This document shows positions 33,517 through 46,122 of a stretch of DNA of 64,000 nt, in pieces. Every line of letters begins with the position of its first letter. Positions within the stretch are counted from its first letter, which is position 1. A model generated the notes under the pieces. It was given only the letters and a program-made list of their open reading frames with translations, searched no databases and was not told where the DNA came from. The stretch comes from Cercozoa sp. M6MM (taxonomy: Eukaryota; Endomyxa: Ascetosporea), in assembly GCA_040357565.1 (NCBI GenBank), contig JBDODJ010000039.1. One strand, written 5' to 3'. The translations under genes and the position numbers were made by a program.

Positions 33517-36500
33517 ATGGACAATGTGCAGTTCCTGCTGCAGGATAACGGCGGAGACGACGAAGAACAGGTCAACGACGATCAGGTATCCACCCGCCCC
33601 AAACACGCTAGTTTTTGATGTTTGCTCTTGTGCGGTTAAAAACAGGTGAAGGAACTTGTGGTTGTGGTGATACCATCACTGATCACGACAGTGGTTGCCT
33701 TTGTGCTGTATTACATTCTGGTATCTCTGCTGAAACACAACTCTCAAATTAAACAAACTTTACTCCACAAATATCTTTTTGACAGAAACGAAGAAAGTCG
33801 CTATGGCCAGTCTACTACTCGCGTTGGGTAGAATGTTTCGTTGCCGCTTTTATGTGGGCTCTACATTGTACACTTTGCAGGAACTCTTCTTGCAACGCAC
33901 GCAAGCTGAAGGTGTCTCAGTCAGCTCGTCTGATGAAAGCCGTCAAATTGAAGAAGCTCGCCCTGAGGTTATTGCTGTGTTTTGCCGTATTTTAATATTG
34001 CGAAGTGTTTGCAGGCTGCTGGAATCGATGAGGAAAGTGCACAAGTCTCACGCGAAGTGGAGCAAGTGTTTCCGCCCGTAACTGACGAATACGCTAGACC
34101 ACCTTCAGTCATGCGCATGTTCCGTCTGGCTTTCTTCTCGTATGATCTCTTGCGTATTAAATTCTGATCTAAAAATGAGTTTTAGCTTTATGTTTGAGGG
34201 TCCTGTATCAGACTGGCGAAACTGGTGTACGGACCAGTCGTGTTGAGTCGACAGTACGTCCACTGGGTCTACCAGCAGCGCGAACTGAACGAAGATGACC
34301 CGGGCGACCAGACCGAGATCGAGCTGCAGGATGACCCGCGAATGGACTACAATTCCGAAAGACGTCGCCCCGAAATTGGTCGGCATGTTGGCCACATTAC
34401 GTAGTGCAAGCTTTACTCTTTTATTGAACTGTCACGTCTTACCCTTATTTATTTTCTTGTGCCAACAGACAAAACCGCTTCGTACAGCGCGTGCTACAAA
34501 AAGCGCGCGTCGAAGCCAATCGCGGCATTGCGTTTCCTTCGATTGGATTGGTATCATCTAGCGACCCTGTGACCTGTGTAGCCACCTGTTCTCTTGTTTT
34601 GTAGGATGGTGCAGCTATGCTGCACTTTTTGAAATTTGCGCTAATCCTGTCGTTGGCGTTGCTCCTGATCAACTTGATTGTTTTGCTGCCGACCTACGTG
34701 ACTGGTAGTCGTTCTTTTACACTGCTTTACTTCTTGGCTGTCTTACCCTTAGTCCCTTTTCCGTTTCCCACTTGCCTTGTTTCCTTTACCATCCCTCAGA
34801 CGGAGAAGACGAGACAGGCGACTTGGACAAACTCTCGATACTGCATGTTGTTGACGACAATGGACGGTGCTCTTTTCCATTTGTTTCTGCTTCGTGTGTC
34901 GTCAAATAAACGATACGTTTTTGCAGCTGGTGGGCTTTCGCTCTCGCTGCACTGGTCGTCGTTGTGCTCGTATTATCTCCCTTGCAGTCTACCGAGATAG
35001 CTCTGCATGGTTGTGCTTCCAGGGATGTATCGGACTGCGGAGTTTCTGGAAGGGCTACTTGCAACTACAGGAGGTGTGGATGGCACGCAAGCTGCAAGGT
35101 CGCGATGGTCCGGTCACGGGACAGGACTACGAGGCGCTCTTGTCGACTGTACCTTTCTGTGTGTGTACCTCGATTCTGCTTGTCTGTTTGCACACCTGTA
35201 TTGACAGCGAGTCGCTCTGATTCGCGGAATTCCGTCGCATTTGCGTTCTGAGGACGCTTTGCGTTCCTTCCTTTACGAGGTACTTTTTTTAGAAGGTCTT
35301 GAGCATAACACTTTGCAAGTGCGTGTAGTGCGTCCCATGGGCGGCGGAACAGAATCGTGTGGAACACATCGTCTTACTGCACAGTCACAATGACATTCAG
35401 TACTGACAGTCTTTGCTTTACTCCTTTCCCTTTGTTTTAACATACATACATACATATATATGTATATATATAAAGAGATATATACATGAGAGTAATTTTC
35501 AGAGACAAGGTCGAAACCGTGCAAAAGTCGAGCGAAAGCGTGCTGAAAAAAGTGCAGAAACATAATCAAAAAAGCGACAAGAAACTGCGCAAAGGTTTGT
35601 GATGCTGGAGTTCTTACTGGTGTTGTCTGATGTGAAAATTTGTACAGGCAAGTGCACGGAAGGAGAGCTGCGCGAGGAAAATAATGAGTTCCAAGCGACT
35701 GAGGTACAGCACGGTTTTGTTGTTTGCTTTGCCTTCTTTTCAAAGTGGGTCTGTTCCTTCCAGGTGCGTCCTCTGCTCGCCGAACTGTCAGCTCAAGTCG
35801 ACGAATTGCGTAATTTCTGCCTTTCGTGTGTCTCAATGTCGGTGTGAGTCTTTTGGTTTTTGGTTGGTGATTGCTGCAGGAGCTGCTGTGGAAAACGAGC
35901 GAGAAACGCCGGATTCCAACACGGCTGCCGTGATCTGTTCTGACATGGCCACAGCGACGGCACTTGGACACGCTTGGTTGACTCGTGACACTGTAGCCTG
36001 CCTTTCTTCTTTTGAAAATCTTTCATCTACCGTGCTTATTTAGAGAATGCTGCGAATGCATGCCAACGTAGCCGCGCGTACCTCAAAAATACATAAAATC
36101 AACTTTCCCGACTGTATTTCGGGTGTGCAGGCGACGTGGACTGGCAGCAGGTCGACGTGGCTCCAGCAGAAAACGACCGTCAACGACGCAGTTCAACTGT
36201 ACTCTGAAACCATTTGACTAACTTCATTTTTATTTGTGGTGCTTGCGTTGTACAGATCTTGTTTGCGCTCGTTGTGATCCTGTGGACCTTTCCGGTACAA
36301 AAAGAGTTCATTGGAATTAGATATAGTTTGACTCAAGTTTGGTTTGTAAGGTGGCCTTCGTTCTGTCCATCTCGCGATTGGACAAGCTGACGGACACGAT
36401 CGGTTTTTTGGATTTCGTGAATGACCTTCCGTCGGGCGTCCGCGCGGCCATTCAATGTACCGCAGCTGATTGAATGTTTGTTTGTTCTTGTATTTGTCTG

Positions 36501-36660
36501 TGTATGTTCTCGCGCAGCACTGCTGCCGGCGATCGGTCTGGCGGTGTTGTTCTTCATTTTGAAGTCGGTGGTACTGATGCGACTGGCACGTCGTGTGAGT
36601 GCCACTCGGCACCGGCAGTACATGTGGGCAGCCTCGGCTTACACCGTACCGCATGGCACA
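33517..36660 (+). CDS. OSCA/CSC1/TMEM63-type mechanosensitive cation channel, 3' end missing at the gap
   Basis: Starts MDNVQFLLQDNGGDDEEQVN (33517). First span VKELVVVVIPSLITTVVAFV, then basic KRRKSLWPVYYSRW, KLVYGPVVLSRQYVHWVY, KPIAALRFLRLDW joined to DGAAMLHFLKFALILSLALL (continuing LINLIVLLPTYVTG). This last part is the OSCA/DUF221 'GxDxxxxLRFxxM...ILLPxNxTG' signature. Next come AFALAALVVVVLVLSPLQ, FWKGYLQLQEVWMARKLQG, RVALIRGIPSHLRSEDALRS (the family's small RRM-like cytosolic domain start), coiled coil, TAAVICSDMATATALGHAWL, DVDWQQVDVAPAENDRQR (the W...AP motif), ILFALVVILWTFP, VAFVLSISRLDKLTDTIGFL, then ALLPAIGLAVLFFILKSVVL. Remaining spans should follow but the sequence enters a microsatellite and gap. 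These channels carry Ca2+-permeable currents under membrane tension. Confidence 0.8.
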
Positions 36661-36814
36661 CACACACACGCACACACACACACGCACGCACACACACGCA
36701 CACACACACACACANNNNNNNNNNNNNNNNNNNNNNNNNNNNNNNNNNNNNNNNNNNNNNNNNNNNNNNNNNNNNNNNNNNNNNNNNNNNNNNNNNNNNN
36801 NNNNNNNNNNNNNN

Positions 36815-36853
<39 letters not shown>
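36656..36853. repeat. Microsatellite with gap: (CA)n left, (TG)n right
   Basis: CACACA to 36714, 100 N at 36715-36814, then TGTGTG from 36815 to 36853. The repeat changes strand across the gap, unlike the one at 16613. Confidence 0.95.
36715..36814. other. Assembly gap (100 N)
   Basis: Placeholder gap. The OSCA reading frame ends on its left and an unrelated gene is already under way on its right, so real sequence is missing here. Confidence 0.99.
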
Positions 36854-36855
<2 letters not shown>

Positions 36856-36875
36856 TCAATCCTTGTTCTCTGTAG

Positions 36876-39800
36876 TCGCAAGTTTCGTCAAGTCGCTTTG
36901 CTTTTCTTGCACTCATTGAAACCTTGCAACTGGCGGGTTTCCTTTGTTACTCTGGCTTTGGGTGGAACAAAAGCGAGCGCGACATTGCAAAGATTATTCA
37001 ATACAGCTCAGTGACGACACCGTTCAACTCGGGACACGAATCATGGGTACTTTTCCTTCTTTAATTTAAGTACCGTGCTTGCGAACTCGATGTTGTCCTC
37101 GTAAATTCTACAGCAAGTGAAGATGCGACAAGGCTTCTTCGTTTCGGCGATGCTGATCACGTGTGGCCTCCTTGCTCTCACCTTCGCTGTTACCAGAGCG
37201 TGGTACACGCAGAACTTCCGTCAGGTAAAACGCTCTGACAAAGACTGTCCCAATAACTTTTTCCTCTCGAGCTCGCTTTTGTTTCTCGATTCCCCAGTTA
37301 TGGCTTGCTCGGATGTTACGCTCCGTTGCCTCTGTCGTGATTACCATTGGCTACATTCCGTTACTTGCGACGCTTCTGTTCGGTACGAAATGTGCCGACA
37401 TCGGTGTCGAAAACACTGCGTCCTGCGCCGTTCTCGCAACTGGGACGTCGCTCGTCGTGCTTGGCTTTGTCACGGTCAGTATCGTGTTCACGTCAGCAGT
37501 CTACAACGGCGACATCACCGACGTTTCCGTAAGTCGTTTATTGTTACATTGCCTTTGCTCACGCCAGGTTTTCTCAAAACAACTGAACAGGCACGACTGC
37601 ATTCGAAATGCGAAATCGTTCGAGTCATCGCCCGCACGGTTCTGGTTTTTGCCTTCACTTACGTGAAGACAACGGAAGACGGCTACAAGCTCTTCCAGGA
37701 CGAGGTCAATGTCGTCACGATCCCAAAGGCTGCTGATTGGCTCCTCTGCGTGCTCCTTATTGTGTGCTTCTCGAGCCCGCTCTTGAGTTACACTCGACAC
37801 ATGCCTTACCACGCCCAAACGAGCAATCGCTTTCGTATGATGCAATTCTCGGGTCTGACGGCTGCTGCAGGCATCCTGCTGTTGAACCTCATTTGGATAT
37901 CGACTTCTCCCACTTTCGAGGTCGACGGTGCAACTGTCGTCGTTCCCATGCGCGGAGCAATGCTGATGGCACTCGTATGTGCCGCTCTATGCGCTCTGCT
38001 GGGCCGCATGCTGCACGCTAGTCGACTCAAAACTGTCCGAAACGCAGTCAAATACACGATACATAGCGGAGACATTGAAGGCATCGCTGAGCGACAAACG
38101 CACACGTGGGACGCGTTGTTGCTCGCTCGCGATTTAATCTTGCTGCTTGAAGTGCTGCGAGATGGACGCGCCGAGACGAAACGAGTCGCCGGACTCGAAG
38201 AGACTTTGGAGGTAGCATTCGGCGCTTGTTGGCTTCCAAAACATATTGGAGTTCTATGATAATCTCGTAATTTGAAATATGTTTGCAGTGGATGCGCGCC
38301 ACCAACGTGAGTGTGGAGGTCAGTTGCAGTCTTAAGCTCTCTGCGAGCGCTCTTTCAGAGAATTGTTGTATTTTGCAGAGCCAGGCGGACGAGCTGATGG
38401 CTAAGGTGCCTAGCATTCTCGGAGCATTCGCCTCAAAGTTTCCGGATGACCCGGAGTTTTGTCTCTACCGCGCGGAGTTTGTCCTGCTGTTTGGCGAGTC
38501 GGTCTTCCCGGCTTTGAAGTTCGTGAACAAAGCGGAGCGCCATCAGAAGCTTTCGTTCGATGCAAGGTTTCGAATATTCCGATTGCAGCGACGGGTCGGT
38601 GAGGATGTGGCAGACGACACAATGCTACAGCACATCGAAATTGATCAGGCGATGCGAGATGCACTTGAGTTTGAAACCAAGTCGTACCGGCTGCTCGTGA
38701 GTTTCTGGAATCATCTTAAGTACCCCCGAGGGCAACACGACAAAGTTGTCGAGATTGTCCGAGAAATGTCTGTGACAGTGAAGAAAGCCAAGAACAGTTT
38801 CGAGAAGCTCCTGCAGCTGGGGCACGAGACTCCTGACGTGCTGCGCCGCTTTGCTTTCTTGCAGCAGAACCTACTCGGCAACGACGATAGAGCGATTCAG
38901 CTCCGGGTGCGAGCTTCTGCTTTGCGAGCAACAACGCACTCCAGCAACGAGACAAACAGTGGCGCCGTTGTGATCGTGAGCGAGGCACTCGATGAATGCA
39001 AACTTAACATCCAGGCACGCTCTCTCCTACGAGGCGGAGTTGGTTAGTTTTTTCATTTCAGAGAGTGTTGATGACACTTTTAATGCTCCACTTTGATGTA
39101 GGGCGCAACACAATGAGCGAAGGTCCTGCCTGGGAGCCGCTCGGAACTTTCATGACGCGACCCGTGCTCGAATTGCTCAAGGAGCAAATCGGAGTTTTCA
39201 TGGAGTTCGGCCATTTGCAGCAAATGACGACTCCCAGGTTCGTTGACGTTCTTTCTGCTCTTGTCTTGATAAATAAAACACGCAAAAGTGCTGAAACGAT
39301 GATACATGAGTGGATTCAGATGGATGCCGATGCGAACTCAAGACAGCAACGCGCTGCTCGCGAGAGTTTCCATCTCGCCCATAATCAACTGCGACGATCG
39401 CTCCGGCGTCTTTTTCCTCCTTCAGATCGAAGCCTCTCAGTCAGACAGCCGCAGCACACGTAGCTGATTGTCATTCTTGCACACTTTTCTGAAGTCTTGA
39501 GATTTATGGACTTGTCTCGCAGAGCGCAAGTTCAGTCAGGTTCTGTCGGTACAGTTTCGGTTTTGTTTCACTTTGGGGTTTTTGTACAACACACTGCGCG
39601 CTTAGAAGTCCATGGACGATAGAGAGGATGCTGTCAACGTGATGGTTCCTGCCGGTAGTGGTGATGTCATTGTTTACGGCAAGGACGGAAAGACACTCAA
39701 CTCCAGTGTGTCGCTGCCCGAGTCGCTGGCCACGAAACTGTGGCAAGCTATACCGCAAGCCGAGCATGAAAACACTCGCAACGAGATTCGGCACCCTGCT

Positions 39801-42800
39801 TCCAACTCGACCGAGGAACTCGCTGTGATGTGGCAGCATGTCACCATTCAGGGTACCGTGTTGGGAATAAATTCTACACTGGGCATGTCAACACAACGAA
39901 TGTTCGTTCAATGTATCTAATTTAGGAAAGAGGCACAGCACCTTTGTCAGAGTTGTGGCTGTTCCCGTGGGTGCGACACTCTCGGTTGAAAGCTGCAACG
40001 TCCAGGTCGACACCGAATTCGACTCTTTGAATGCGCTGTTCGCTTCTTTGATGGTAAACTTACATCTGTTCCCAAGTAGTGACTAGATACCGTGTCTCCA
40101 TGGTCAGGTGTCGGCGTCTCGAGACGCTATGAGGCAAATGAAAGGATGTAAGAGACTGTTAGAAATAAAATTCTCCACCCATGCTGTTTTCAGTGACATG
40201 TATCGGTTGTTGTTTAGTTGAGATCGGACTCAACGAGAAGGTGGTACTGAAACTTAGCCAATATACTGTAGACCCTGAATTAGTTTTGACTACAGATGGC
40301 GCAGTTTGTTCCTTCGCGGTGCTCATCTCCGAGCAGCTCAAGTGACTCGGAAGTAGATGAAACGATGGAGCACACGAGGCTTTTGCGCGGGATGTATGAC
40401 GATCGTGAAGGCGAAGGTTCCGAATCCAGTTTAGATTTTTGATGACCCGACCGAGCTTTGTTTGGGCAGAAAAAGTGCAGGTGAGGTCAGCAGAATCGCC
40501 AAGCGAACTGATGAGTCAGAGTGCACTCGAAACTTCAACAGTTGCCTCGCATGTTATTCAGCAGAGCAAAGCTGACGACAGAGCGACCTCGGTCGGGTCG
40601 TCTGCTTCGCGTTGGTCGATCTCGAACTTCCGTGCCAAGGTCACGCAGCCCGACAATCGCATCGCCAAGTTCGAAAAGGGCTTTGCACTTATGGTACGTA
40701 AATTTGCAGTTTCGCTGAAAACTGATGACGGCGCTGAACAAAACTTGTGTTGGTAGATTCTCACTGTGGTGGCCACCTTTGTAACGATCACGTTCGTGAT
40801 GCGTGCGGCCGCACTCTCCGACATGCAATACGTCGAACTTGTGAACTACACTGGCTTTTCACGCAAGGGAATGGTCACCAGTTCACTCGTTGCGCTGCTT
40901 CGAACGGTATTTAGCGCACGCTTGCCTGACGCAAAAGCCTCAGCGAACAACTCGACTTTGTTGTTATACGTGGCCTCGACAAGAGAGTGGTGGCCGGACA
41001 AGAATCGGGCTCGTCTACCCTGCACACGCTCCGCAATGACATAGTAAACAAGATGTCGGGCAGTACGCTCGATATCCCCGGCTTCACGGAGCCGACGTCT
41101 TTGACGCGCGTTCTGCGTGTTGCAAATCTTTCAAACCCCAGTGTCGACAGCTTCATGACCACGCAGTTGACTGGTTCATTTTTGGACATGTTGGAGACCC
41201 TCTCGTCGCTGGACAGCTTCCTGGCAGACATGAGTCTGGAAGAACATACTGTAATCTAAACTTTAGTCTACAAAAGCTAGACATCGTATGGATATGACTG
41301 CCGATGCAGATGATTCATTCGGACGTGGCGACAGTGCTGTTGAACGCACACACCTACTGTCTCGATCGAGCGAACACAACAACGTTCCAAACGCAAGCCG
41401 AAGTGATTCGCGGAACGAACGCTTCTCAGTACGTCCTGATGACAACGGTAAACTCTGTCAACAGAACTGAAGATTTCATGCTTTTCTTAGTTCATTTTAT
41501 TTGACTCTGGGATTGTGAGAGCAGCTGCTGTCCACATCTGCGGTATTCATTTTCGTCGGCATCTTCTTTGCTCGACCTCTTGCACTGCGGATTGACCGTT
41601 CGCTGCGCCTGGTGATCGACGCATTCGAGACACTTCCCTCCTCAATGCTAGACCGTCTGGCTGCTATAGCACAGGAACGACTGGACGAACTCGTATAATT
41701 CAGTTTCTCCACATAGCCTAAAGCTTCCTTGAGTGTGAAGTTATCGTTGCCCCTGCACTTTCTTCGACGCCTGTGTTCATAGGGAGGACGAGCAGAATCT
41801 GAGGTAGACGAAGCAATAACAGTGTTCGACAGTGAAGACGTTCCGGTGGTCAAGAAATCAAAAGCAAACGTCCAAAAACGTGCCGTTTGCAGCCAGGTAA
41901 GTTTAATTCGACTTTGTTCATTTCTCTGCAGAAAGCGGAAATTACCACCATTCGTAGTTGCTCCTGGTGCTTCGAATCAATGCGATCCTACTGCTTACGG
42001 TAACATACGCCATCACGAACTTTGTGCTGCTTGTTCCGGCTTTTCGTCACATCTCGACTCTCCAAGGTTTGTTTCTCCACTCAGGGGCAGTTTTTAGTTT
42101 TGTTTTCAAATAATGAAATACTGCGCAGTGCGCGCGAACTGGTCGGGATACCAGCGACAACAGTCGCGACGTGCAGTGTTGTACTCGTCAATGCTGGCGT
42201 TTCAGCCAACAGAAAACCTGGTGCAGTGGCTACCGACACTGAAGACCAATACGACGGTCTCCATGAACGTATGGCAGGAGTTGAGTGATGTGCACAACGC
42301 TCTGTGGCAAGGCGACAAAGCAAAGAAGCTCAAGCCTCTCAATATTGGCACGGATTCCGAGGTGCTGTCTCTGCTTCACGAGGACGCATGCGGCGATTTT
42401 CTGCCGGAGTGCCACCCGTGGCTCAAGAAAGGCCTCGTGCACGCCATCGCAAACTTCGTCGGTGCGGGCATGCGCTTCGTCTCCAAGACTGACAGCTTGC
42501 TGGCCCAAACCGACCTCACCAACCAAACTGCCGTTAACGCTGCCATCGACAGTCTTCTCGTGTATTACCTTTCCTTTAAATGCGCACTTCAAGATTGCGG
42601 ATTGTTATCTTCGGCTGTCCCACCACAGGGGTGCTGAGTTCATGCAATTGCTCGAGTTTGACGTTACGTACCTGCAGTAAGTTTAAGTTCTACCATATGT
42701 GAACGGAATGTGCTCAGACCCTCGTTTTCGTACCTAATCAAGCATGATCGGGATGACGGGCTTCGTCGCATTTACTTTATCTTCGATGTCCAGCTGACTG

Positions 42801-43089
42801 CCCTGGTGGTATTGTGCCTTTAGTGCAATATGCTCGATCCGATCGTTTGCAATCGTTTGTTCAGCTTTTAAATGTCTATGTGACACAGATCGTGTGGATT
42901 TGCTTGACGGTGCTCTTCTTTGTGTTCATTCACAAACCTCTCATGACCGAACTGCACGATCGAGTTTCGCGTGCGCGCGAGATGCTCCTGCTTGTGCCAG
43001 CAGAAGACATTCAAAATGTACAGCATCTCCGACTATTCAGTCAATTACCAGTTCATCCTCGATTAGTAACATTTAATGGCATTGCGTAG
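36876..43089 (+). CDS. TmcB-like (tiny macrocysts B) multipass sensory protein, 5' end lost at the gap
   Basis: N-terminal spans: FAFLALIETLQLAGFLC, QGFFVSAMLITCGLLALTFA, RSVASVVITIGYIPLLATLL, AVLATGTSLVVLGFVTVSIV, ADWLLCVLLIVCFSSPLLSY, LTAAAGILLLNLIWI, GAMLMALVCAALCALLGRML. A long helical TPR-like part follows (KFPDDPEFCLYRAEFVLLFG, DARFRIFRLQRRVGED, SYRLLVSFWNHLKYPRG, AKNSFEKLLQLGHETPDVLR, RFAFLQQNLLGNDDRAIQL), the layout of the Dictyostelium TmcB/TmcC family. A beta-rich section (VIVYGKDGKTLNSSVSLPES) and further spans follow: ILTVVATFVTITFVM, STSAVFIFVGIFFARPLALR, LLLVLRINAILLLTVTYAIT, QIVWICLTVLFFVFIHKPLM, and SRAREMLLLVPAEDIQNVQH near the end (stop 43087-43089). An in-frame stop at about 40440 and an ATG just after mean this could be two genes; a short intron there would join them. 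Confidence 0.65.
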
Positions 43090-43490
43090 GTCAAGCAGCT
43101 TCGTCGCCTCCTGCGCAGTAGTATCTTGTAAAGGCTCGGCTGGCGTGGAAACTAACTCAACAGAACCCGACTCATACAGTAAAAGCCTACTGCCTAAACC
43201 CAAGAGTTCTCCGTCAGACACCATTGTCGCATCGAGAACTGAATTGACCTGATTCTCGAATTTACATTTAACGAACTCATACCGTCGAGGCGTGGGAACG
43301 ATAAATTTCGGGTAAGTTTCCCGGGAACGTCGCACAGGCAGGCGAGGTGCACGAGGCACCCGACACATGCGGCAGACTGGAACGCGGAGGTGGCACAAAC
43401 TCCACCATTGCGTGGTGCACAAGAAGCAGTTTAAATATCTCGGGATGTTTAATATGCAACGAGACAAAAAAAAAACAGAAGCAAAAGAAC
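43063..43490 (-). CDS. Uncharacterised small protein, convergent with and overlapping the TmcB-like gene
   Basis: Minus-strand frame reading LPVRRSRETYPKFIVPTPRR, YEFVKCKFENQVNSVLDATM, SDGELLGLGSRLLLYESGSV, ELVSTPAEPLQDTTAQEATK and ending RNAIKCY, stop 43063-43065. An upstream exon (HHAMVEFVPPPRS) before a CAG is plausible. The residue composition and long open stretch look coding. No family is recognised. The C-terminal 27 bp overlap the end of the plus-strand gene. Confidence 0.35.
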
Positions 43491-43850
43491 AGTGCTCTCG
43501 TTGACACAGAGACAGCAGATCGCACGTTCAAATTGTATTTCTGCAGGTAATAGCTCTAATATGCACTGGCAGGAGCCACTGAATGAAGTGAATCAGCATC
43601 CCATGCTCTGTAGAGCACTATTAGCGAGTGCACTACATGTGCAATAGGTATTCAAGTCACTTCTAGTAGTCTAAATTAGCACAAAGGCCGTGTGAGCGGA
43701 GAAAAGGCCAGCCAAGCCACAAAGGAGAAACGCCTCCGATCGAAAGGAGGGGGCGTGTGCTCGTCGCGTGCAAAGTAAAAAGCGCAAAGCACACACACAC
43801 ATCTTTTTGTTGTTTGTTTCGAACACGACGCTACACCACCGCACACTACA
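43491..43850. promoter_or_regulatory. Actin upstream region
   Basis: About 360 bp before the actin ATG, with no supported exon. Just upstream of the ATG lies a CA-rich leader ending CACTACA. Promoter role inferred. Confidence 0.4.
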
Positions 43851-45351
<1,501 letters not shown>

Positions 45352-46122
45352 CTCGCGACTCACGGGCGACTCAACGCACCATTCGATTGTGGCCCCGGAC
45401 AACGCCAGCGAGTCTCTTGCAGCCCAGTCGGTCGGGTCGGGTCCGCGCCGTCACTGCCCACCGACTCAGGCGCTCATTGACTCCCGTCTGCCTCACTCAG
45501 TTTTTCGATTGATTTGTACAGTGCGCATGCTCACGCTCAACGTTGCATGTGCAGTTTAATTAAATTTAGATTTGCTCTTCTCAGTAATTCCGTCGTGGTA
45601 GCACATCCCCGAAACTAAAGTTTCTTGAAATACACACTGTTCAGTCGACTAAGAAACCAACTATGTAGTTTCCACAATAAGCTGTTTGACAAACGTCCCG
45701 AGATTGCGATATCTGGCGTTTTTAACGGCTGTCGTTTGACAATGCACGACAGGACTAGGTCAGGCAACATTGGTATCTTGTACGGTCAATGTCAACAGAC
45801 TGTCTACTGGTAGGTACCGTAGCGATACCAAGAACAGAAGATGTCTGGGGAAGTAGTAGTAACTTAGTTAAGTCTTCTAGGAAACCAACTATGTAGTTCC
45901 CCTGCACCAGTCTGGGGTGGGTCACAAGAGCATGGCCGTGTCCACCGCCCGCTTAGGGTAGGACCATACAACTTCCCTTTTGACGTTCCCCAGACCCGAA
46001 GTCGACTTCATGGTTGGTGCAGGTAGCGGGATGTCTGGGGAACTTCAAAAGCTTCAGGGAGTTGCGTTGGACAACCTAGCCGGTACCCTAGCTAAGTGGG
46101 TGGTAGACAACTAGCTAACTAA
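45352..46122. other. Intergenic region holding a dispersed repeat
   Basis: 3' flank of actin. No gene is supported. 45640-46110 contains repeat-family sequence. GAAACCAACTATGTAGTT occurs twice, near 45650 and 45885. Confidence 0.5.
45860..46110 (+). repeat. Dispersed repeat family, copy 3 (longest)
   Basis: Shares GTAGTTCCCCTGCACCA, TCTGGGGTGGGTCACAAGA, GCATG, CACCGCCCGCTTAG and ACCATACAACTTCCCTTTT in order with the inverted copy at 15735-15890. Continues with GATGTCTGGGGAA repeats and ends in ACTAGCTAACTAACTA. Confidence 0.75.
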
